DNA from: Burkholderiaceae bacterium
GTDB lineage: Bacteria > Pseudomonadota > Gammaproteobacteria > Burkholderiales > Burkholderiaceae_C
Length of the DNA: 59,201 bases
NCBI GenBank assembly: GCA_919902775.1
Contig: CAKKRJ010000013.1
Location: 1 to 59,201 of the forward strand
Direction of reading: 5' to 3'
Shown: piece by piece, positions 52,731 to 59,201 of the stretch
How the letters are laid out: every line of letters begins with the position of its first letter
Position numbering within the stretch: position 1 is the first letter of the stretch
Translations under genes and position numbers: made by a program
Notes under the pieces: generated by a model
Databases searched by the model: none
What the model was told of the DNA's origin: nothing
The model's input: only the letters and a program-made list of their open reading frames with translations

Positions 52731-54164
52731 ATGCCCCGCACCACCCCCGCCGACGAACTGCAACGCATCGCGTCCATCGTGGCTGCGCACCCCGGTGGCA
52801 TCGGCATTGCGGCCATCGAGGCGGCCATGGCGCAGCAGCAGGGGGGGGGGGTGCACCGCCGTGCCTTGCAACGCCGTTTGCTCAGACTCGTCAAGACACA
52901 GCGGCTGACGTCAGCGGGGCAAAGCATTGCCCTGGTGTACAAGCCGGTGGCGGCCGCTTGGGTGCCGCTTGTGGTGGAAAGCGCGGCCGCCCGCGTGGGC
53001 GTGGCCGAGGCTGAACCCGAACCGGAACCCGAACTGCCGGTCTCGCCTGCGGGCGCCAGCATCCGCGACCGGGTCAGGCCGGCGCTGATGCACCGCCGCC
53101 CGGTGGGTTATCGGCGTGAATTTCTGGAGGCGTACCAGCCAGGCGTGACTTTTTATTTGCCGGCCTCGCTGCGCCGTCAGCTGCACGAGATGGGCCGCAC
53201 GCCGGCCAACGAACGGCCTGCGGGCACTTACGCGCGCGACATCCTGAACCGCTTGCTGGTGGATTTGTCGTGGGCTTCGTCTCGACTGGAAGGCAACACC
53301 TACAGCCGTCTGGACACGCAAAACCTGATCGAGCACGGTCAGATCGCGCAGGGCAAAGAGGCCATCGAAACGCAGATGATCCTGAACCACAAAGCCGCCA
53401 TCGAGATGCTGATTGAGGGGGTTGATGAAGTGGACTTTGATCCCTTCACCTTCAAAAACTTGCATGCCGTGTTGTCGCAAGACTTGATGCGTGACCCGCA
53501 GGCCAGTGGCCGGCTGCGTCGGCGTTCGGTGGAGATTTCGGGCACGGTGTTTCATCCGGTGGCCATGCCTCAGGTCATTGACGATTGTTTTGAGTTGCTG
53601 CTGAGCAAAGCCGCCGCCATTCCCGATCCGTTTGAACAGGCCTTTTTCCTCATGGTGCAGTTGCCGTATTTGCAGCCGTTTGAAGATGTGAACAAACGCG
53701 TGTCGCGCATCGGCGCCAACCTGCCGCTGATCCAGCACAACCTGTGTCCCTTGTCGTTCATCGACGTGCCTGAACGTGCTTACATCGAAGGCACTTTGGG
53801 GGTGTACGAACTCAACGAGGTGGACTTGCTGCGCGATGTGTTTGTGTGGGCGTATGAACGCTCGTGCCAGCGCTACCTGGCCATCACGCAAACCATGGTC
53901 GAGCCCGACCCCCTCAAAATCAAGTACCGCGAAGCGCTGATTCAGGCTGTGCAGGCGGTGGTCAAGGGCCTGCAGGTGCCCAACCCGGACGCGCTGGCCC
54001 AGGTGGTGGCGCGCATGAATGTGCCCGCAGCCGACCACGACGCGCTCACCCGTATGCTGGCAGAGGCGCTGCAGCAGTTGCACGAAGGCAGCGTGGCCCG
54101 TTACCGCTTGCGTCGCTCAGAATATCTGTCCTGGCAGTTGGCGTGTACAGCTGGCGGCGGTTGA
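52731..54164 (+). CDS. Fic-family protein with degenerate catalytic motif and poly-G tract
   Basis: 477 residues. The N-terminal part (1-75) looks like a winged helix (GGIGIAAIEAAM...RALQRRLLRLVKTQRL); a Pro/Glu stretch (92-105) is the linker. The Fic domain has the inhibitory helix motif SSRLEGN (183-189) and, at the catalytic loop, QPFEDVNKRVSR (315-326), with Gln where AMP-transferases have His and NKR for NGR. Canonical AMP transfer is therefore doubtful. Codons 37-40 lie in eleven consecutive G (52841-52851), so slippage would shift the frame. Start ATG 52731 lies just after the operator array; the frame is open further upstream. Confidence 0.82.
   Translation: MPRTTPADELQRIASIVAAHPGGIGIAAIEAAMAQQQGGGVHRRALQRRLLRLVKTQRLTSAGQSIALVYKPVAAAWVPLVVESAAARVGVAEAEPEPEPELPVSPAGASIRDRVRPALMHRRPVGYRREFLEAYQPGVTFYLPASLRRQLHEMGRTPANERPAGTYARDILNRLLVDLSWASSRLEGNTYSRLDTQNLIEHGQIAQGKEAIETQMILNHKAAIEMLIEGVDEVDFDPFTFKNLHAVLSQDLMRDPQASGRLRRRSVEISGTVFHPVAMPQVIDDCFELLLSKAAAIPDPFEQAFFLMVQLPYLQPFEDVNKRVSRIGANLPLIQHNLCPLSFIDVPERAYIEGTLGVYELNEVDLLRDVFVWAYERSCQRYLAITQTMVEPDPLKIKYREALIQAVQAVVKGLQVPNPDALAQVVARMNVPAADHDALTRMLAEALQQLHEGSVARYRLRRSEYLSWQLACTAGGG
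52841..52851 (+). repeat. Poly-G tract (11 G) in the Fic coding sequence
   Basis: Eleven consecutive G encode part of the Gly run GGG after QQQ, near residue 38. Tracts of this length in coding DNA are classical slipped-strand mispairing sites; loss or gain of one G would truncate the protein within the N-terminal domain. Confidence 0.9.
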
Positions 54165-54278
54165 GTGCGCGCCAGTTCTTGCATCACTTCACAAAATGAC
54201 CGATCCATCAGCGTTGCTTATTCACTGCCCTTGCCGCGCCCAGCCCACACCCTTGGCCACTTAGGAGTTTTCCCCCTC

Positions 54279-56441
54279 ATGCGCGTTCGTCAAATCCTGT
54301 TGGTGCTTTTGCTGGTCTTGGCCATTGGCGCGTTCGCCGCACTCGATGGGGGGCGCGTCCTCAACTTTGAACAACTCAAGGCCAGCCAGGCCAGCTTTGC
54401 GCAGTGGCACGCGCAGCAACCGCTCGTGGTGGCAGCGCTGTACTTTTTGGCTTACGTGGTGGTCACGGCCTTGTCGTTTCCGGGGGCGCTCATCATCACG
54501 CTGGCCGGGGGGGCGATTTTTGGTTTTTGGCCCGGCTTGCTGATCGTGTCATTTGCGTCCACCCTGGGCGCCACGCTGGCGTTTTTGGCGTCGCGCTTTG
54601 TGTTGCGTGACTGGGTGGAGGCGCGCTTTGGTCAGCGCCTGGCCGACATCCACGCGGGGCTAGACAAAGACGGGGCGTATTATTTGTTCAGCTTGCGGCT
54701 GATGCCGGTGGTGCCGTTTTTCCTGATCAATCTGCTGATGGGCCTGACCCGCATGAAGACCTGGACCTATTACTGGGTGAGCCAGCTGGGCATGCTGGCC
54801 GGAACGGCTGCGTATGTGAACGCGGGCACGCAGCTGGGCCAGCTCGATTCGGTGCAGGGCATTTTGAGCCCGGCGCTCGTGGGCAGCTTGGTGTTGTTGG
54901 GTCTTTTCCCGCTGATGGCGCGCCGTGTGTTGGCCGCCGTCCAAAAGCGGCAGGTCTATGCGCGTTGGACCAGCGTGCGGCCCCGCTCGTTTGACCGCAA
55001 CCTGATCGTCATTGGTGGCGGGGCGGCGGGGCTGGTGTCGGCCTACATCGCGGCGGCCGTCAAGGCCAAGGTCACCCTGATTGAAGCGCACAAGATGGGG
55101 GGCGACTGCCTCAACTACGGCTGCGTGCCCAGCAAAGCGCTGATCAAGAGCGCCAAAGTGGCCCACCAGATGCGGCACGCGTCCCGATACGGCCTGAACG
55201 ATGGGCTGCCCACGTTCAGCTTCAAGGCCGTGATGCAGCGCGTGCGCGAGGTCATCCAGGCGATTGAGCCGCACGACAGCATCGCACGCTACACCGGCCT
55301 GGGCGTGGAGGTGTTGCAGGGCCACGGCAAGTTGCTCAATCCGTGGACGGTGGAGGTGGCGTTGAACGATGGCCGTGTGCAACGCCTGACCGCCCGCAGC
55401 ATTGTGATCGCCGCAGGCGCGCGCCCCGTGGTGCCGGATTTGCCGGGTCTGGAAGACGTGGGTTACCTGACCAGTGACACGCTGTGGGACGCCTTTGCGC
55501 AGCTGGACGAGATGCCCCGGCGCATCGTGGTGCTGGGCGGTGGTCCCATTGGTTGCGAGTTGTCGCAAAGTTTGGCGCGCCTGGGCGCGCAGGTCACGCA
55601 AGTCGAAATGGGCACGCGTCTGTTGGTGCGCGAAGACGAGAATGTCTCGCAATGCGTGCGCGAGGCTTTGGTGGCCGATGGCGTGCAGGTGCTCACGGGC
55701 CACAAGGCGCTGCGCTGCGAACGGCGAGGCGCTGAAAAGACCCTGCTGCTTGAACGCGCCGGCCAAACCGTTGCGGTCCCCTTTGACGCACTGATTTGCG
55801 CCGTGGGCCGCCAGGCCCGTCTGCAAGGCTATGGCCTGGAAGACATTGGCGTGCCGGTGCACGGCACGGTGGACACCAACGCCTATTTGCAAACGCTGTA
55901 CCCCAACATCTACGCCGCAGGCGATGTGGCGGGGCCCTGGCAGTTCACACACACTGCGGCACACCAGGCCTGGTATGCGGCGGTGAATGCCTTGTTTGGC
56001 GATTTCAAATCGTTCAAGGTGGACCACCGCGTGATCCCCAGCGCCACTTTTGTCGACCCCGAGGTGGCGCGGGTGGGCCTGAACGTGCAAGAGGCCCAGG
56101 CGCAAGGCATCGCGTTTGAAGTGACGCGCTATGGCATCGACGACCTGGACCGGGCGCTGGCCGACAGCGAAGCACGGGGCTGGGTCCAGGTGCTCACGGT
56201 GCCGGGCAAAGACCGCATTCTGGGCGTGACCATCGTGGGCACGCACGCGGCTGACTTGCTGGCGGAATACGTGTTGGCCATGAAGCACGGGCTGGGCCTG
56301 AACAAAATCCTGGGCACCCTCCACACCTATCCCACGCTGGCCGAGGCCAACAAATATGCGGCAGGCGAATGGAAACGCGCCCATGCGCCGCAGCAGTTGT
56401 TGCGCTGGGTGAAAAGGTTCCACGACTGGCGGCGTGGCTGA
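54279..56441 (+). CDS. VTT (TVP38/TMEM64) membrane domain fused to pyridine nucleotide-disulfide oxidoreductase
   Basis: 720 residues. The first about 230 form a VTT-type membrane domain with several helices and the family motif GGAIFGFWPGLLIVSFASTLGATLAFLASRFVLRDW and RLMPVVPFFLINLLMG. From about 240 it is a flavoprotein: FAD site GGGAAGL (246-252), redox pair Cys277/Cys282 in GGDCLNYGCVPSK, NAD site VLGGGPIGCEL, FAD site YAAGDVAGPWQF, and dimerisation domain ending with HTYPTLAEANKYAAG. It resembles mercuric/dihydrolipoamide reductases in layout. AGGAG precedes ATG 54279. It likely performs a membrane-linked thiol redox role; electron acceptor unknown. Confidence 0.9.
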   Translation: MRVRQILLVLLLVLAIGAFAALDGGRVLNFEQLKASQASFAQWHAQQPLVVAALYFLAYVVVTALSFPGALIITLAGGAIFGFWPGLLIVSFASTLGATLAFLASRFVLRDWVEARFGQRLADIHAGLDKDGAYYLFSLRLMPVVPFFLINLLMGLTRMKTWTYYWVSQLGMLAGTAAYVNAGTQLGQLDSVQGILSPALVGSLVLLGLFPLMARRVLAAVQKRQVYARWTSVRPRSFDRNLIVIGGGAAGLVSAYIAAAVKAKVTLIEAHKMGGDCLNYGCVPSKALIKSAKVAHQMRHASRYGLNDGLPTFSFKAVMQRVREVIQAIEPHDSIARYTGLGVEVLQGHGKLLNPWTVEVALNDGRVQRLTARSIVIAAGARPVVPDLPGLEDVGYLTSDTLWDAFAQLDEMPRRIVVLGGGPIGCELSQSLARLGAQVTQVEMGTRLLVREDENVSQCVREALVADGVQVLTGHKALRCERRGAEKTLLLERAGQTVAVPFDALICAVGRQARLQGYGLEDIGVPVHGTVDTNAYLQTLYPNIYAAGDVAGPWQFTHTAAHQAWYAAVNALFGDFKSFKVDHRVIPSATFVDPEVARVGLNVQEAQAQGIAFEVTRYGIDDLDRALADSEARGWVQVLTVPGKDRILGVTIVGTHAADLLAEYVLAMKHGLGLNKILGTLHTYPTLAEANKYAAGEWKRAHAPQQLLRWVKRFHDWRRG

Positions 56442-56490
56442 ACGTTTTCATGGGCACACGACGGGCCCAAGACCTTGCCGGGTGCCGTGT

Positions 56491-56847
56491 TCAATCGGGC
56501 TGTGATGGCAGCGCTTTGATTGCCTTCCAATGCGCCGCTTCGGCGGGTGCCAGTCGGAGTTGGCCGTCTTGCGCCGACCGGACCAGGCGCTGCAACAGGT
56601 CCATGCGCGGCTCAATGGTTCCGGCAAAACACAATTGGCCGCCACCGTCCAGGATCACGATCGTCGGGAAGTTCTGGATGTCCAGGTCCGACAAAACCGC
56701 ATCGTGGTCTTCGATGTCGATCCAGCGCCAATGGCATTGGGGCTGCGCGGCCCGCAGGTCTTGAAACTGGGATTCAAACGCACGGCAAATGACACACCAC
56801 TGGGCGCACAAGCACAGGATGGTCAAGGGGGCGCTGTCTTCAGCCAT
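56491..56847 (-). CDS. Thioredoxin-like protein
   Basis: 118 residues. The active site reads AQWCVICRAF (CVIC at about 18-21), and the cis-Pro loop NFPTIVILDGGGQLCFAG matches the thioredoxin fold. There is no signal peptide, so it is likely cytoplasmic. The gene begins 27 bp after the selD-fusion gene on the same strand and may share its transcript; it could supply reducing power to selenium or other thiol metabolism. It converges on the VTT-flavoprotein gene. Confidence 0.82.
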   Translation of the reverse strand: MAEDSAPLTILCLCAQWCVICRAFESQFQDLRAAQPQCHWRWIDIEDHDAVLSDLDIQNFPTIVILDGGGQLCFAGTIEPRMDLLQRLVRSAQDGQLRLAPAEAAHWKAIKALPSQPD

Positions 56848-56874
56848 GGGGTCGCTGCCGTGTGCTGGCGGCGT

Positions 56875-59201
56875 TCAGGTTTTCAACACCACCGGCTCCA
56901 GGGCTTCGCCCTGGGCGGTGATGCGGCCAATGATGGCGGTGTGCACATAGCCTGCGGTTTGCAGGGCCTGCACGCAGGCCGGCGCTTGCGCTGCAGGCAC
57001 GCTGGCCAGCAGACCGCCTGCGGTTTGGGGGTCAAACAGCAGCGGGTAACGCGGGTCATGGACAAATTCATCGGCGTTGCGCAGTGCGCGGCGCAGGCGC
57101 ACATTGGCCGGTTGCAACGAGCTGACAATGCCCGCCTTCACACACTCCACCGCACCATCCAGCAGCGGCAGGGTGCTCATGTGCAGTTCCGCGTCCACGC
57201 CGGAGGGGCGTGTCATCTCCACCAGGTGGCCCAACAGGCCAAAGCCGGTCAGGTCGGTGCAGGCGGTGACGCCGTGGCTGCGCAAGATGTGTGCGCCAGC
57301 CTGGTTCGATTGCACCATCGATTGCAGCGCGGCTTCGATCCAGCGGCCTTTGGCGGCATGCCGCGCATGTGCGGCAAACAGCGTGCCGGTGCCCATGGGC
57401 TTGGTCAGCAGCAGCACATCGCCCGGCTGCATGCCGCCTTTGCGCATCACGCCGTGCATGTGCTCGTCGATCAGGCCATTGATGGCAAAGCCCAGGGCCA
57501 GTTCCTGGCCCTCGCCCGTGTGCCCTCCGACCAGGGCGCAGCCTGCCGCGTTCAGCACTTCGAGTGCGCCGCCCATCATTTGCATCAACAGGTCTTCGAC
57601 CTTGCTTTCCAGACCAGGCGGAACGGTGACCACCGCCGTGGCGGTCTGTGCTTGGGCCCCCATGGCAAAAATATCGCCCAAGGCGTGGTTGGCCGCCACC
57701 TTGCCAAACAGGTAAGGGTCGTCGATGAAGGCCCGGAAGAAATCCACCGTGTGCACCATGGCCATGCCCGGGGGCACACGCACGACGGCCGCGTCGTCGG
57801 GCGAGTGCAGGCCAATCAGCACATCGGGTCGCTCCACTGGCTGCAAGCTGCCCAAAGCGCGCGTCAAGATGTTGGCCCCCACCTTGGCCCCGCAGCCGCC
57901 GCAGCGCATGGCGATGGCCGAGATGGCTTGCAGCGACTCTTCCGAGGTCAGCGTCAAGCGGGTGGTGGGCGCTTTGCCCTGGGCCTGGATGTCCTTGAGC
58001 ATTTGGCCCATGGCCCGCATCGCCGCACGCAGGCTGGTGCCTGGCTGATGCGGCGTGTGGGCATCTGCCATGGCGGGCAATTCGGTGAAGCGCCGCATGA
58101 ACTGGCGGTCAATCCGGTCTTTCCAGCGCCACACCCAATCGCCACCAAAGCCCCACGGGCCGCGTGAGCCCACGGCGTAGCGGTTGCCCGTTGAGATCAG
58201 GGCCAACCAATGGCGCTGTGGCTGATAAGCCAGCAATGTCTGACCACGCAAACTGCGGCGCAAATTCTCGGCCAACGGCTTGCCCATGCGCACGGCAAAC
58301 ACGCCGGCTTTTTCCAGCGGTCGTTCGGTGAACGAGGCGATGTCGCCTGCGGCAAACACCCGTGGGTCGTTCAGACTTTGCAGTTGCGGCAGGACCTGGA
58401 TGAAGCCACGGGCATCCAGCGCCAAACCGGTGCTTTGCAGCCAGGCCGGTCCACCGGCTTGCGTGACCCACATGGTTTCGTTGGCATCAAAGGTGCGGCC
58501 ATCGCGGGTGTGCAGGCAGCCAGGGGAGACCTGGACCACCTCGGCATGCGTGTGCACCTCGACATTGCGTTCTTGCAGCACCTTGGCAAAGCGCGCGCGC
58601 ACGCCCGGGTTGTGCGTGGGCAAGACTGTGTCGCCCGAAGTCAGCAGCACAAATTTCAGGTCTTCGGGGTTGCGCCCCAGTGCCTTGAGTTCGTTGCGCA
58701 AGCGGTACTGCATCGACAGCAACAGCTCCACGCCGCCTGCGCCACCGCCCACCACGGCAATGGTCATGCGGCCCCGGTGCGCAGGCCATTGGCGGGCTTT
58801 GTCCAGCAGGGCCAGCCAGCGCTGGTTGAACTGCGCAATGGGCTTGACCGGCACGGCCAGGGCTTGTGCGCCTTCCTCCTGTGGCACCTGTGGGGTCGAG
58901 CCGATGTTGATGGACAACAGGTCGTACGCCACGGGGGGGCGGTTGTTGCAAATGACTTTTTGGTTTTCGCGGTCAATGCCGACCACCGCACTGCGGTAAA
59001 GGCGCGCACCGGCAAAGGCGCACAGCCGGCCCAGGTCGATGTGCACCTCGTCAAAGCTGTAGTGGCCCGAGATGTAGCCGGGCAACATGCCGGAATACGG
59101 GGTGTCGATGTCGGTGCAGATGACGGTGATGCGCACACCGGGTTCGGGCCGCATGGCGAACATGCGCAGCACGCCCACATGGCTGTGGCCGCCGCCGACC
59201 A
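56875..59201 (-). CDS. selD: NDH-2-like flavoprotein fused to selenophosphate synthetase SelD (5' end outside window)
   Basis: At least 775 residues; the frame runs off the window end, where VGGGHSHVGVLR, the FAD-binding start, is still in frame. The first about 390 residues form an NADH-dehydrogenase-like flavoprotein (VVGGGAGGVELLLSM, VFAAGDIASFTERPLEKAGVFAVRMG). SelD follows, with CGGCGAKVG as the Cys/Sec and Lys active-site region, the metal-binding DDAAVV and DFFRAFIDDPYLFGKVAANHALGDIFAMGA. It makes selenophosphate from selenide and ATP for selenocysteine or selenouridine. The active position is Cys, not Sec. The fusion is recalled from other proteobacteria; it likely reduces selenium species ahead of phosphorylation. 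Confidence 0.92.
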   Translation of the reverse strand, partial: VGGGHSHVGVLRMFAMRPEPGVRITVICTDIDTPYSGMLPGYISGHYSFDEVHIDLGRLCAFAGARLYRSAVVGIDRENQKVICNNRPPVAYDLLSINIGSTPQVPQEEGAQALAVPVKPIAQFNQRWLALLDKARQWPAHRGRMTIAVVGGGAGGVELLLSMQYRLRNELKALGRNPEDLKFVLLTSGDTVLPTHNPGVRARFAKVLQERNVEVHTHAEVVQVSPGCLHTRDGRTFDANETMWVTQAGGPAWLQSTGLALDARGFIQVLPQLQSLNDPRVFAAGDIASFTERPLEKAGVFAVRMGKPLAENLRRSLRGQTLLAYQPQRHWLALISTGNRYAVGSRGPWGFGGDWVWRWKDRIDRQFMRRFTELPAMADAHTPHQPGTSLRAAMRAMGQMLKDIQAQGKAPTTRLTLTSEESLQAISAIAMRCGGCGAKVGANILTRALGSLQPVERPDVLIGLHSPDDAAVVRVPPGMAMVHTVDFFRAFIDDPYLFGKVAANHALGDIFAMGAQAQTATAVVTVPPGLESKVEDLLMQMMGGALEVLNAAGCALVGGHTGEGQELALGFAINGLIDEHMHGVMRKGGMQPGDVLLLTKPMGTGTLFAAHARHAAKGRWIEAALQSMVQSNQAGAHILRSHGVTACTDLTGFGLLGHLVEMTRPSGVDAELHMSTLPLLDGAVECVKAGIVSSLQPANVRLRRALRNADEFVHDPRYPLLFDPQTAGGLLASVPAAQAPACVQALQTAGYVHTAIIGRITAQGEALEPVVLKT

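Overview
The window reads as chromosomal DNA of a high-GC betaproteobacterium of the order Burkholderiales, most likely a Comamonadaceae relative. This is an inference from three Bug-type (TctC) periplasmic receptors, a methionine synthase split into two genes with an S-adenosylhomocysteine riboswitch, a monomeric-type isocitrate dehydrogenase, and dense REP-like palindromes. Genes are tightly packed on both strands. I saw no rRNA, tRNA or CRISPR array.

Layout. 1-6.6 kb: 3' part of isocitrate dehydrogenase, an Hsp70-like protein, a small H-NS-like coiled-coil protein, a two-component system and a DUF3297 protein. 6.6-12.8 kb: an aconitase-family hydratase with swapped domain order, LysR, an HMG-CoA-lyase-like enzyme, a CaiB-type CoA-transferase and a Bug receptor, together fitting a citramalate-type C5 dicarboxylate route. 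13-18.4 kb: hppD, recQ, queC and the first half of metH. 18.5-23.5 kb: an accessory block between the metH halves, holding a tyrosine phosphatase, an orphan shortened HsdR and an XRE-ImmA/PIN toxin-antitoxin-like pair. 23.5-26.4 kb: the SAH riboswitch and second half of metH. 27.2-31.1 kb: an ECF sigma/DUF1109 pair divergent from a bufferin-type operon (Cys-rich precursor, DUF692/MNIO enzyme, DUF2063 partner, DoxX), with matching sigma-type promoters on both sides. 31.1-35.6 kb: a ynjBCDF-like ABC transporter with a CDP-alcohol phosphatidyltransferase. 35.6-40.1 kb: LysR, Bug receptor, CoA-transferase and serine hydrolase. 40.2-52.5 kb: a catabolic region with an M81 peptidase, two class III aminotransferases, LysR, MarR, a complete tripartite tricarboxylate transporter, an amidohydrolase and an aldehyde dehydrogenase. 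52.5-59.2 kb: a Fic-family protein with a poly-G tract, a VTT-flavoprotein fusion, a thioredoxin-like protein and a SelD fusion cut by the window end.

The most unusual structures are: two long hairpins upstream of queC whose stems are unrelated but whose 32-nt loops are related to each other in inverted orientation; the bufferin operon with its paired promoters; four near-identical 123-124 bp BIME-like units within 12 kb, plus REP pairs translated inside two protein linkers; an 11-G tract in the Fic gene beneath an array of repeated operator-like sites; and an SAH riboswitch on only one of the two metH genes, with an accessory block between them. All functional statements rest on reading the sequence and on remembered family knowledge; no database search was run.
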